A stretch of 64,000 nt of DNA from Siphonodentalium dalli (Eukaryota; Mollusca; Scaphopoda; Gadilida; Siphonodentaliidae). Position 1 is the stretch's first letter. The number at the start of each line of letters is the position of its first letter. This document shows positions 25,331 to 36,818 of this stretch, piece after piece. Made by a program: the position numbers and the translations under genes. The DNA is taken from the NCBI GenBank assembly GCA_032622095.1, contig CP136068.1, forward strand, positions 57,934,025-57,998,024. Reading direction: 5' to 3'. The notes beneath the pieces are model-generated. The model was not told the origin of the DNA, did not search any database, and saw only the letters and a program-made list of their open reading frames with translations.

Positions 25331-25800
25331 CTAGCAGGTTAGCCCGCCACTGGCGTGGTTGGTCAGAAACATGATATTTTTTAAATTATTTTTATTCAAT
25401 GAGTTAATTCTGGCTATTTAATTTTTTAATTTCATTTTGTGTTTTTCAATGAGTTAATTCTGCCTTTTTAATCAAGAGAAATGATGGTACCCGTCCCTAG
25501 GGTGGAAAAACTGACCCGATGAAATTCTCCCCCCTTCCTAAGAACGACAGACATAAGAATCACACAACACTCATTTTTTGTTTTTCAATGAGTTAATTCT
25601 GCCTTTTTAATCAAGAGAAATTATGGTACCCGTCCCTAAAAGAGGTATGATTCGATGAAAATCTCCCCCGTTCCTAGGAACGACAGACATAAGAATAACA
25701 CGACACGCATTTGGTGTTATCCAATGAGTTAATTCTGCCTTTTTAATCAAGATAAATGCATTCCGCCGTTCCGGTGCGTTTTGCATCCGTAGTTTCGTAC
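25331..25800 (-). mobile_element. Abutting Helitron-like element with ~126-base core
   Basis: Immediately upstream (in minus orientation) of the preceding element, the sequence CGCCAGTGGCG (hairpin), ggctaacctg and CTAG (plus 25331-25334) forms a 3' end. Its body holds three tandem units of about 126 bases sharing gagttaattctg and cgacagacataagaat. The 5' end was not located, so the end coordinate is approximate. Confidence 0.6.
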
Positions 25801-28080
25801 GCATAGGTGACCGTTTAGCAACGCCGATGACAATAAAGAGCGTTACTCGGTTAACAACGCCAAATTTGGTCAATATAAAGAGCGTGACTGCCTTAACCCC
25901 CGCAGTGCCGAGGACAGTGATTTTGATGATTGGGAGTGGAGAATGAGTGCTCAGAGCTTCTCCAAAACGCCGCGACGATTACTTTAATCACAGTTTTAGA
26001 AGACAAAATGATTAACTGTCACAAAAGTACACAATCTTAAGGGTTTCCACGCTTGAGGTCAGGAGGTGGAAAGTTAGTTACGTTCACCACCTGAAGGAAT
26101 CTATGCTATCTGAAGACCGCATTGAATCATATTATATAACAATAAAATGTCAAAGAGATGACGTTGATCACGTTTTAAAGGAAAATTTTAGGAGCAGCGT
26201 TCTCGGAAAATAAACATATTGATTGTAAATGAATAACTTTTATAATAAATACCATTATCTGAACTAGTGAAAGGCTCGAATATTTATTTAATCAGCAGCA
26301 ACACTGCTTCAAAAAATTATAACAGAGTGGTAGTTGGATGCCTGTGTGAGCTGACAAATTGTGAGCTGCCATATTTGCAAGAAATTATATAAAATTTTGA
26401 GCTGAGATGAATTGGCCAAAGTACGGTCTAAAGCAAATCCCTTGCTGTCCTGTTATATCTTGACACTGTTAGTCCGTGAGCCAATTCTCAAAAGACGCTA
26501 ATATTTCGATTTTGTTGGTCCCCCTCTCCAATATTATTTTTCTGTATATCAAAATATCAGGTGTCGGTCACAGTGACACTAATATCCGGTTACAAAAAGT
26601 ATCTAAAGATTGAGATAATTAGGAGAGACTACTCCCACAGTGTGTTAATGTAAGTGAACGTCAATCGTCCGGTAAACTGTTTTTAACAAGTTATGGAGGC
26701 GGAGTCTTCGCTTCGATCAGATACGATGAGTATTTTTTAATAAATTCCGTCAAGCCTACACCATTCGATCAGCATTCCTATCGTATTCTTGTTTTTGAAT
26801 CGATCATAGTTTAGTGGTAAATCGATATTGAACACACTATTTTCGCACTAAAATTAAAGCACATTTGCAAAAGCACCATTTTCTCCTGAAAACGTATTTT
26901 ACATACACTATTATCCCATTGAAGTAATGCTTTAAATGTTTTAGCATTTTTCGGTACATTTCTCGAAATACTGCCCGATTTTTTGGGCGTGGTGCACGAT
27001 AGAAATTGAACGGTTGGTAAACACAGCGTCGACAGGCACTGAACGGTTGGTATTTATTTTAAACATCTATTGAACGGTTGGTAAATATCACGCAACCAAT
27101 GAAAAATGACGACTCTCTGGTCATAGCTGGGTTTGGTCACCATAATGGAGAATTTTATTAATAAATATGCTGTTGGTGATGAACGCCCTCAATGAAATAG
27201 TCTTTAAACAAAAACATAACCTCTCTTTTTATAGCCAATTTGTTATTTGTTTTCTAATGTGCATTGATATGTCAAAACTTCAGTCGTGGTGACAGGGGGT
27301 GATGGCGTTCTCACCCCATGGGGGTTTGTGGTGTCTAACTTGACTTGCTGTTGATGATGTTTATTTCTTTAAAATGACTCTCTCAATGAAATATAGTCTT
27401 TAAAAATAAACACTTCACCCATTCATCTCATACTAGTCAATTTGTTATTTTTGTTCTAATCTGCCTCGATCTGTCAAAACTTCAGACAGGAACGTGGTGA
27501 CAGGGGTGAGGGTGTTACAACCTCCCAATCACACATGGACGTGGCCACACCCTGTAAACTGCCTATTACGGGCGATAAAACCAGATTGCACGTATCTAAC
27601 TTTATTTTCAAATTCCACAAAATTAATGCTGAGTTCGACATTTCCACAACCATTATACTGCTAAATGTGCTAATAAATGTTTATTAAAACGGTCAAATGT
27701 CCCAGTCGGGATCTGAGATGCATTAGAGTAATGTAATACACTAATATTCAGGGTCGGGTCCCTGCGTGGTGTATTTGGCATGGCTCATTGGCAATATGGT
27801 GTAGAAGGAAACACAATTCCTAAAGGAAAATATGTGTACTATAGTATTTAAATATGGTACATGTATATTTATTTAAAACCTATATACCCGGAAGGATATT
27901 TTTAGTAAACAATTATATCCTCTCAGCTATATGACTTTCTTTTCTATATTCATTCCCATAACTACGATGGTCAGTTTGAAGTAAAAAATCAGTCTGAGGT
28001 CTGAACAAACCATTGCTTGATCTGCATGTTAATATAAGGAATGATATAGTTCGTTGATGACATTGCCCCATCAAAATACA
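25801..28080. other. No gene; local duplications
   Basis: Three copies of gaacggttggta lie at about 27007-27085. Two diverged ~180-base direct repeats follow at roughly 27175-27320 and 27365-27515, sharing ctcaatgaaata, agtcaatttgtta and tgtcaaaacttcag. The end near 26127-26145 resembles 24655-24675 (catattatataaca). No coding region is recognised. Confidence 0.5.
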
Positions 28081-28356
28081 AATTATGCTAACCAAGTGCA
28101 TCACACTGTACACACATAGCAATATATATCTGCTTCAATTTGCCATTGTTCAGTTACTTCACAATACTGCTGGCAACATTGTAGATAGATATATTTATTA
28201 CTCTTTTCATCGACATACCTCAGGTGACGCGGCTAGATTCCATTACTTGCATGAACCGCCTTTTCTTCTCCGTGGTCGGGAGGCATTCGTGCACTTGATT
28301 TCCCCACTGAACGGATGTTGTTGTGTTGTTTTATATCGAATGTATGTTGTGTCAAA

Positions 28357-28593
<237 letters not shown>

Positions 28594-28956
28594 CTCACAC
28601 TTAACTCCCGTATTGCAATGTTATAGCCATATCTCAATCCTAAATATGTAAATACATTCCAATCAAATACGACTATATATCCCGTCTGCTTTACCTCAAG
28701 TGATATTTATGTCACTTGAGGTAACATTTGTTCCACGAGGAGAGGACTTTAAAACAGCATTTGCTTGTTGTCCAATCCTCTTCCTAAATCTCTATGTTTC
28801 TATGTGTAATGTGTTTGTGTGATATGTTTGATTTTCGAAATAAATATTGCTTACACTAACAAAATACTGTTCACTGAGTGTGTACTCATGAAGATATCAC
28901 TTTATACCATGGAGTATATAAAATCACGACACTCCACATACTCCATCACAATCATG

Positions 28957-29396
28957 GCTTGTAATCAAGTTATTGTTGCATTCATCCCTAACTCCAAAGG
29001 CGGCAGACATCTCGCTTACGCCACTTCAAATTCCGTCTTAAATCACAGAACCGCAGAACAAGTATTCACCGACTTCGAACTAGCAGCTCAAAGCGCCATC
29101 GCCCAAGTGTTCCCTACGTCGAATATCAAAGGTTGCCACTTTCATTGCGGGCAAGCCATATACAAGTATGCCACCGACGAGACGAATATACAGTCGACCA
29201 TGAGAACCACGACCCAGCCATTCAAGAAGTCATCCGTCGTGCCATAGGCCTAGCATTAAATCCAATAGGTCAAGTCAGCGATACATGGTTATTAGTGTTA
29301 GAGGCCTGGGAAGATGTCCTGGTGGATCGACAAGTCGACGACCTAGTCACTTCATACTGGATTGAATGAACCTTCCCAATTGCCGTCTGGAATCAC
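28957..29396 (+). pseudogene. MULE-type transposase, 5' part
   Basis: The frame starting MACNQVIVAF contains VFTDFELAAQSAIAQVFP and IKGCHFHCGQAIYK. This matches the core of MULE (Mutator-like) transposases: a catalytic Asp in TDFE, then the G-C-x-F-H motif. Near 29170-29230 the reading shifts frame to DPAIQEVIRRAIGLALNPIG and continues to SYWIE, then meets a TGA before TFPIAVWNH. The gypsy element is inserted exactly after this WNH codon set. One frameshift and one stop precede the insertion, so the transposase was already decaying. The remainder is at 34547-34809. It could alternatively be a decayed domesticated relative. Confidence 0.7.
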
Positions 29397-29576
29397 TGTA
29401 ACATATTCTGCTTATTATCAATCTGGACTACCGTAGTTAATATATTGGACCTTGAACTAGCTTACGATTGATATGTATTCTACGCCACACGCTTGTCTAT
29501 GTACACAGATCCGCAATATAATCGAACTTATATGATACAAACTCTTCTCATCTTTATACCATGACACATCTTTATA
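29397..29576 (+). repeat. Gypsy 5' LTR
   Basis: 180 bases, beginning TGTAACATATTC and ending ATCTTTATA. It is nearly identical to the 3' LTR, with changes at cttaTtatc/cttaGgatc-type and tatGtatt/tatGcatt positions. It would carry promoter and polyadenylation signals; no clear TATA box was assigned. Confidence 0.95.
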
Positions 29577-29579
29577 TGA

Positions 29580-29588
29580 TGGCAGCGG
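29580..29588 (+). promoter_or_regulatory. Primer-binding site
   Basis: TGGCAGCGG starts three bases after the left LTR. TGG pairs with the CCA end of a tRNA. The priming tRNA was not determined. Confidence 0.6.
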
Positions 29589-29863
29589 AAAAACGACTTT
29601 TCCCGTGGATATTGAATGATTATTCCGTTTGATTATACGCTACTTGGACGTGCAATCAGGAACTTGTATGCCGATAACCTGTGATTCCATAGCTGACATA
29701 GTTGCTGGTAACCCGACACCCCCGCAATTGAGCTGCAGTCTGTGACACAGAGGCACGCTCGAATTCTCCAAGAATCTACGGAACGCCGATTCGTCGACAA
29801 TTCTCACCACATACATCGTTTGCTGTTTGCTGCTTGTGCTAACGCGTAGCCTACGCATCTAAG

Positions 29864-30657
29864 ATGGCGAAGATACCGGAGATGAGATGGTCGGAGGCTG
29901 ATATCGGGGAAACCTTAACCCTGTTTCGTCAGACGATTGAAATATACTGCGAGGACGAGGAGATCACAGAAGACGGAAAAGTAGCGCTGAAAATAATACG
30001 AGGTCTTGGTATAGAGGGACTCAAAAGACTCAAGCGTCGGGATTGTCTGCCGCAGACAAACGGAAACCCATCAAGATATGGGACTACTTCTCGTCTCAGT
30101 TCAATACTGATGTGAACTTTCGTGTCCATCGCTTGAATCTAATGTCGTTCAGACAGAGGTCCGAAGAGACGATCGCTGATTTTGTAACCCGTGCAAGGAC
30201 ACAAGCGACCAAATGTGACTTTGACAATACCGAACTTGAAGAGCGGTTGATTGAACTGCTTATTGCATCGACCCCAATAGAACCATATCAGCGCGACCTC
30301 CTGGGAAAGGACAAAGGATACCCATTGAAGGATGCCTTGGCCGAGGGGCGCAAATATGAAGCCATATTGGCGGGCAGGTCGCAAATTAAGCAAATTTCAA
30401 CCGATCGAATGTCCGTAGACGCGGTCCGACAGAAGATTGAGAAACCCATCACATCGAAGCCGTGTGGAAACTGCGGTCTCCGACATAGGACGGGTCAAAT
30501 TTGCGCTGCAGCACAGGACAAATGTCATGCGTGTGGCCGTACTGGACACTGGCAACGATCCTGCCGCAGCAGCAGAAGGGTTAAACCACCCGAATACCAG
30601 GCAACTGATAATAAACCGTCCAACTATCACAGACGTCCCGGAAATTACCAGCAATAA
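29864..30657 (+). pseudogene. Gypsy gag
   Basis: The frame opens MAKIPEMRWSEADIG at 29864 and shifts near 30025-30045 into the frame of SAADKRKPIKIWDYFSSQFN. The middle has the retrotransposon gag matrix/capsid pattern (FRQRSEETIADFVTRARTQA). The C-terminal part carries two Cys/His knuckles, CGNCGLRHRTGQIC and CHACGRTGHWQRSC, for RNA binding. It stops with TAA at 30655-30657, but the same frame continues into pol without other stops. Gag coats the element RNA and forms the particle. One frameshift makes this copy defective. Confidence 0.85.
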
Positions 30658-33165
30658 CGTCCCCACATCAACGAGGTATCAACCGACGAGCTACACACGT
30701 CGACGCCGCCAGACAGAGCCGCCGACGACTTTAACCCTCTGTCATTCGATGTCGTTCAAGTATCATCGCTGTGTTTTGATCAAAGTCGCGACGAAGCATA
30801 TGCAACAGTGAATATACAGTTGGACAACCGTCCAGGCGTACACAACTTGAAGTTGAAGGTCGACACAGGTGCACAGGGAAATACCCTCCCAGTCCGTACC
30901 TTCCGAAATATGTACCCTGAAAAGGTCAACGGCAACGCGCTTCCGACAGCAATCGCCAATAGAGCCAACTCCGCTAGACTGACAGCATACAATGGAACTC
31001 CAATCCCATGCAGTGGCATAGTGGACATTCCATGCAAATACAATGACTCAGAATGGTATAAAACATCGTTCTACATTGTAGACGTAACAGGCCCGGCTGT
31101 TGTAGGATTACAGTCATGCGAGAAGCTGAAGCTTGTTACTATGCACTGTGCTGTATCATCTACAGTAGACACCGACAGCTCATCGAAACAAGAGGAACAA
31201 CTCAAAAATAACACGTACACCACAAACACGTCAATACAAGAGCAGAAACTCCAAAACATCGACGACTTGAAACGACTATACCCTGAGCGTTTTGATCGCA
31301 TCGGATGCTTCCCGGGAGTGGCCAAGCTTGTGGTCAACGATAGTGTAACTTCACATATCGACGCGCCGCGAAAAACGCCGATAGCATTAAAAGACAAGAT
31401 CAGGGACGGTATAGATGCGATGGAGAGAGACAACATAATCAGAAAAGTTACGGAGCCCACCGACTGGGTAGCAAGCCTAGCCTATACGACGAAGCGTGAC
31501 GGCTCTCTCCGCATATGCCTCGACCCTAGACACCTGAACACTGCACTAAAACGACCACATCACAGGATTCCGACCTTGGAAGAATTGACACATCGATTCG
31601 CGGGAGCGACGATCTTTTCAAAACTCGATGCTAAATCCGGATACTGGTCCGTCAAGCTAGACCCCAGCAGCCAGTTGCTGACTACGTTTCAATCACCTTT
31701 TGGAAGATACTGTTTCCTGAGACTTCCGTTTGGACTAAACGTATCACAGGATATCTTTCAACTGAAGATGGATCAGATATTGGACCGGGTTGACGGAGCA
31801 ATCGGAATAGCAGACGACGTTGCCGTTTTTGGTCGAACGGAAGCCGAACATGGTAAGAACCTTCGGACGCTGATGACAGTTGCTTCCGAAAATGGACTAG
31901 TGTTCAACTCATCGAAGTGTCAAATTAAACAGAAGAGCATATCGTTCTTCGGGATGACCTACACCGACAAGGGAGTCCGTCCAGACAGTGCCAAAGTTGA
32001 TGACCTACAGAAGATACCACACCCAACTAATAAGAAGGAACTACAAGTATTCCTCGGATTCGTGACATATCTTTCGTCGTTTATCAGCAATCTCTCTCCG
32101 AAATCGGCACCACTCAGAGACCTACTGAAAAAAGACGTACCATTCATGTGGGAGGCTCATCACCAGCAGTGTTTTGATCAACTTAAGCACACAGTAACTG
32201 ACAAAACAACGCTGCAATATTTTGACACCAGCTTAACGCCGACGATCCAGACCGACGCTAGTCTCAGAGGCCTTGGTTCTGTTCTACTACAAGACGAGAA
32301 ACCCATCGCATTTGCATCCAAGTCGCTATCCGATGCCGAGAGAAGATATGCATGTATAGAACGCGAATTGCTAGCAGTTGTTTTCGCGGTTCATCGGTTC
32401 CATACATATGTTTATGGACGTCACTTCAACGTTTACACCGACCACAAACCGCTAGTGATGATTATGCAAAAACCACTAACCAGCGCACCAGCGCGACTGC
32501 AGCGCATGTTGTTGAAACTACAGGGCTACGATTTCACATTACATCATATCAAGGGGAGTGACATGACTGTGGCTGATACACTATCGAGACTACCAACCAA
32601 CAACGGGAAAACAATCGATCTGGACATCCGTGTTGACCATGTACAGTTCAGCACAGACAGACTAACCAAAATACGCGACGCAACTCAAAGAGACATAACT
32701 CTATCTGCACTCAAAGAGATTATCGTGAGTGGATGGCCGGATTCGATCAAGGAGGTACCGCAACAGATACGCGAATACTTGCCTTTCGCGATGAACTCTC
32801 CGTTGAGAATGGCATTATTCTTAAAGGGGCAAGAATAATCATACCAGGCGAGGTTCAGAAAAACATTCTTGAACAACTACACTACAGTCACATGGGCATC
32901 GAGAAAACCAAATTACGTGCGCGTGACTGCGTGTATTGGATGAATATCAACAAAGATATAGAAGAAGCTGTCAAGTCGTGTCCGATTTGTCAAACTCACC
33001 AACCATCACAACAAAATGAAACGTTACACCCACATGAAATACCAACGAAACCATGGGACGTTGTGGGGACTGATCTATTCCACTTTGGAACCAACGAGTA
33101 CCTGATCGTTGCTGACTACTTCAGCAAATTACCGCTACATTACACCAGCCCACCTAGTACAAACG
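30658..33165 (+). pseudogene. Gypsy pol: protease, RT, RNase H, integrase N-part
   Basis: Pol runs in the gag frame. The aspartic protease has VDTGAQGNTLP (about 30864-30896). The reverse transcriptase has LRICLDPRHLN, FSKLDAKSGYW and the catalytic IADDVAVFG. RNase H follows with QTDASLRGLGSVL, ERELLAVVFAVHRFHTYVYG and TDHKPL. After a shift near 32785-32795 comes the integrase zinc region (HYSHMGIEKTK...CPICQTH) and its first catalytic Asp (VVGTDLFHF). The reading is lost near 33165-33180, where an unrelated segment begins. The enzymes copy RNA to DNA and insert it. The IADD variant of the usual Y/F-x-D-D is, to my recollection, seen in invertebrate gypsy elements. Confidence 0.9.
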
Positions 33166-33169
33166 CTAT

Positions 33170-33558
33170 CGCATGCCAAATGGGGTGGGATGCTGAAAAA
33201 TCGCAAGCCTAAGACCTGTTGGGAAACACAAAATTCAAGTCTAAGACCTGTTGGGAAACACAAAATTCAAACTGTTATTGAAGCGCCGCAGGCGCGTTAA
33301 GCAACGTCACCCCTTTTTCAAATTGATATCGAGGCAGTCAGGTCGCGCCAGCGACCGCTGCCGCGGGGGCCTGATGGCTCATAAAAACAACTCTATATAT
33401 AAGCGCCCGCGGCTACCACTTTATAGCATCAAGGGTAGACTGAGCAAATCGAGACGGGATGCTGGTCCCGCCAAACTCTCCAGACGGCATCGACATATCA
33501 AAACGCATGCGATTCTCGCCTATCGTATCCGTATTTGGACGAGATTGTAAGACCATAG
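33170..33558. other. Foreign ~390-base segment inside gypsy integrase
   Basis: Between the first and second catalytic Asp of integrase the sequence is unrelated to the family. It starts near catgccaaatggggt. It contains two tandem copies of a ~35-base phrase (ctaagacctgttgggaaaca...), a GC-rich part (gccgctgccgcgggggcc), a TATA-like tatatataagcgcccgcg at about 33395-33412, and short frames ending near 33548. No protein family is evident. It could be an inserted small element or captured genomic promoter fragment. Confidence 0.6.
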
Positions 33559-34330
33559 CCTGACCAGCCACGCAGTAATATCAGCGATGAAACAGATATT
33601 CAGTGAGCAAGGGATACCCCGACGCGTATTCAGCGACAACGGGCCGCAGTACTCAGCATCTAGTTTCAACGAATTCGCAAACGAATGGTGCTTTGATCAT
33701 TTTACGTCATCGCCGAGATACCCGAAATCGAACGGGTTTATAGAACGCCAGATCAGAACAGTTAAATCGGGTTTGAAGAAGTCGAAGGACGCGGGAAGTG
33801 ATCCAGATCTGGCGATGTTAAGCATTCGCTGTACACCGATCAACCACAACCTGCCAAGTCCAGCAGAACTTCTATCCGGCAGAAAATTTCGATCTAACGT
33901 CTTATCGAAAATGAACAATGTGACCAACGACGACACCCGAGAGCAGCTTATCCAGAGACAGACATCACAGAAACTGTACCACGATCGGAATGCACGTGAT
34001 TTACCACCACTGACTCCCGGACAAACTGTTACTGTTCAAAATCACGAAACTCTAGCGTGGGATCCAGCTACGATACAAGAGCAGTGTGACGAACCCCGAT
34101 CCTACATCCTAACCAAACCCAACGGATCCGTTATTCGAAGGAACCGAGTCCAGATAAGAGACATTCCAAAAACAGTATGTGAACCAGATCAACCACAGCC
34201 AATGGGTGATACACCAGAGGCGGTGACCACACTAGAACATGATGATCATGTTCCCAACGCCGCTGATGGGCCTACATACAGAACACGATCTGGAAGACTT
34301 AGTAAACCACCAGTTAAATACACTCAATAA
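33559..34330 (+). pseudogene. Gypsy integrase C-part
   Basis: The family sequence resumes at about 33559 (TSHAVISAMKQIFSEQG). It includes the second Asp (RVFSDNGPQYSASSF) and catalytic Glu (PKSNGFIERQIRTVK), then the C-terminal domain with GQTVTVQNHETLAWDP and a tail ending SKPPVKYTQ at 34330. It is in a different frame from the N-part. It ends some 35 bases before the 3' LTR. With its first half it would form the DDE integrase. Confidence 0.88.
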
Positions 34331-34366
34331 ACTCCCAGTGAAATATACATTCTGTAAAAAGGGAGA

Positions 34367-34546
34367 TGTAACATATTCTGCTTATGATCAATCTGGACTA
34401 CCGTAGTTAATATATTGGACCTTGAACTAGCTTACGATTGATATGCATTCTACGCCACACGCTTGTCTATGTACACAGATCCGCAATATAATCGAACTTA
34501 TATGATACAAACTCTTCTCATCTTTATACCATGACACATCTTTATA
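34367..34546 (+). repeat. Gypsy 3' LTR
   Basis: 180 bases, preceded by the polypurine tract aaaaagggaga and followed by the ATCAC duplication. It is nearly identical to the 5' LTR. Confidence 0.95.
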
Positions 34547-34809
34547 ATCACCACGACACAGTCGGGCCCAGAACAACGAACCATGTCGAAAGGTGGCATA
34601 GAAAACTGCAAAGAATCATATCCGGCTCACACCCCAACGTATACAGTCTCATTTACTTCTTCAAACAAGAACAGACCTACTCCGAATCAACAATTCTTCA
34701 GCTGAGTGGCGGTGGAAAGGTGGCACATCGACGCCGAAAATACAGGGCTATCGACAACTCACTTGCCACTTCAAGAGAGTTCTGCGAGTGGGCGAAATCG
34801 ACATTTTGA
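34547..34809 (+). pseudogene. MULE-type transposase, 3' part
   Basis: This continues the transposase cut by the gypsy insertion. It reads HHDTVGPRTTNHVERWHRKL, then HPNVYSLIYFFKQEQ and ILQLSGGGK, and ends EWAKSTF at 34809. RTxNHVExWH is a conserved block following the catalytic Glu region of MULE transposases. Removing the gypsy and one ATCAC copy leaves the frame intact across the junction. Confidence 0.75.
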
Positions 34810-35139
34810 CATTCCTAGATAACATTTCCAACATCAGCGGTCGTTAATAGAGTCCAATAGTAAAATTGTGCGTTTATTGTTGCCTGTATATTATGTAATA
34901 TATTTTGTCCAAGTTACTATTTAGAATGTATGTTATTCGTTTTGTTAACTATATATTATCTTAACTCTCAAACTGTTCAATTCAAAGTATCTAAAATTGT
35001 CTTCTCTGAAACCACCGAAAACACAAATCAGTCCAAAAAACCCTAAACTACCCCAGCTACACCACCTCAACACATACTTGGCGGCATTCTCTTGGAAGAA
35101 CGGATTAGTCACACCTGACCAGAAATCCACCCCTTATAA
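34810..35139. other. No gene seen
   Basis: AT-rich DNA after the MULE remnant. No conserved feature is identified; a MULE terminal repeat could lie here but no partner was found. Confidence 0.4.
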
Positions 35140-36365
35140 AAAAGTACTGTGGTAAACCACGGTAAACCATGGTGCATAGACATAACACCTTGGTATACCA
35201 CGGTGCACCATGCTATGTACCACGCAGTCTGAGTAAAATCATACCTAAATATTCATTACAACATTGAATATTAGGTCTGACGGATAACATCGCTATCTCA
35301 TTTCCAAGTCCTCGGGATTCCGTAATCTGATTGATTGCGTAAATTATTTTCCGTCCAATGAAACCGCATGGGTTAATAAACAAGTGTTAGTGGGCGGAGA
35401 CTACCATAATGTCACCTCTAAATATAGTAACAGAGTCGGCATTTCTCCGATCGAAAGCGATGCTTGCAAATACAACAGACAGAAAAAATGGCTTCGAAAT
35501 TATATATTCGGTACGATTCGGATTAATTTGAAGGATTTGCTAGACCTGATAGATAGGCCTGCGCATGGTACCAACTTGGCCTCCCATAAATATAAATAGA
35601 ACTCACTCATGTCCGTGTATTTGATTTACTTTATTGGTTTGCAAATCAAATTATTTGTCGTAAAAAAAGTCATCTGAAAGTTAAACACCGAGGAAATGAC
35701 TTAATTTTATGCTTTTAAATAGTTCTAAAGCATTATTTTTGATGACGACCTTATTTTTTGCTCTCGGATGCAGCTTTCCGGTTGATGCAGCGAGTTCATC
35801 TCCCGAAAAAGAATAGTCGCACACACGACAAATATTATCTTCTGTCAGTTTATGTCGCGACACGGGCCATTGTTATTGGGAAGCACAACAGATAACACGT
35901 GGGGACACCTGTCAATCATCGATGTATTTTTTAAAATCCGTGACGTCATTTTGGGGAAGCTCTTCGCTGAATAGAAATGGTTTTCGCGACATTAGCTCCA
36001 GACTCTATATTTCAAATACAGAGTCGACGTTCACCCAGACTGTGTACCACGGTGCACCATGCTATGTACCACGGTGCACCATGCTATGTACCGCGGTAAA
36101 CCCAAGTACATCAACATAACACCTTAGTGTACCATGGTGTACCACGTCATGTACCACGGTAACCCAGGTGCATACACACAACGCCTTGTTGTACCATGGT
36201 CTGTACCGCGATGCACCACGCCACATACCACGGTAACCCAGGTGCATACACATAGCACATTGGTGTACCGCGGTGCAAATCTTGGTGTAGCGTGGTGTAC
36301 CACGGTAACCCAGTGTACCACTGTGCATCAATATGTGTACCGCGGTGCATCACACCTCATTCCAA
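35140..36365. repeat. TACCACGGTG-type minisatellite, interrupted
   Basis: Imperfect tandem units built on taccacggtgcaccatgcta and taccacggtaacccaggtgc lie at about 35150-35224 and 36043-36365. The two blocks are one minisatellite separated by the 818-base insertion at 35225-36042. The core ACCACGGT/ACCGCGGT is partly palindromic. Open frames through it on both strands are artefacts. Similar short units (taccgcggttgcaccatgat) recur near 37283-37303. Confidence 0.8.
35225..36042. mobile_element. Non-autonomous DNA transposon with 9-bp TSD
   Basis: Ends are CAGTCTGAGTAAAA and (reverse complement of the right end) CAGTCTGGGTGAAC, short terminal inverted repeats. TGTACCACG flanks both sides (35216-35224 and 36043-36051). 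No transposase is found. A 9-bp duplication fits Mutator-like elements, so MULE-type mobilisation is plausible, but the superfamily is unproven. Confidence 0.7.
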
Positions 36366-36707
36366 GGTGAGGCACTGTAAAACAATGTACAGACATCTAC
36401 CTCACTACAAAACTGTATCTGTGTTCGAGCTCGCATGTATGGGTAAAATGGATTAAATATTACTAAATCATAAACAGTCTAAAATACATACTGAAACCCA
36501 TGCATAGTTGCTCTTTCTGATGGACAATAATTATCAATATTCAACAGATCTGTTTTATTTTAGTCTCCAACTGAATTGTACATGTATACAATGTATACAT
36601 AAATTGGCAAATCATTGTACATGTACATGTACCAGTGACTAAATTCATATCTGGACACCTTTTTTGGGGGAAAATCATGCCAGTAGCTACTCATTTGTTA
36701 GATAGAT

Positions 36708-36818
36708 CACAGGAGCCTGGAATTTGGTCAAAAACCCTCTTTTATTGGCGGAACCAGCACCCGGGACCGCAGTTCCGCCAATAAAAGAGGGTTTTTGACC
36801 AAATTCCAGGCTCCTGTG
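36708..36818. mobile_element. 111-bp foldback MITE with 7-bp TSD
   Basis: Near-perfect inverted arms of about 46 bases (CACAGGAGCCTGGAATTTGG ... complement) surround a GC-rich loop (cagcacccgggaccgcag). GATAGAT lies on both sides (36701-36707, 36819-36825). Confidence 0.85.

Larger units (their letters stand above)
29397..34546 (+). mobile_element. Ty3/gypsy LTR retrotransposon, near complete
   Basis: Two 180-base LTRs (29397-29576 and 34367-34546) begin TGTAACATATTC and differ at only about two bases. A 5-bp target duplication ATCAC (29392-29396 and 34547-34551) brackets the element. A primer-binding site (TGGCAGCGG, 29580-29588) follows the left LTR and a purine tract (aaaaagggaga, 34356-34366) precedes the right one. 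Gag, protease, reverse transcriptase, RNase H and integrase are in order. Coding defects are a frameshift in gag, an in-frame TAA between gag and pol, a shift before integrase, and a ~390-base foreign segment inside integrase. High LTR identity suggests a recent insertion despite these lesions. Confidence 0.95.

Noticed and set aside
33395-33550. Possible histone-like coding piece (basic peptide SKSRRDAG...HRHIKTHA) in the gypsy insert
   Set aside because: Resemblance is short and gapped and depends on reading frame choice; not enough to call a histone fragment.
36062-36370. Overlapping open frames with repeated VTVVHH/GTPRY-like peptides
   Set aside because: Minisatellite translation on both strands; periodic with the DNA repeat.
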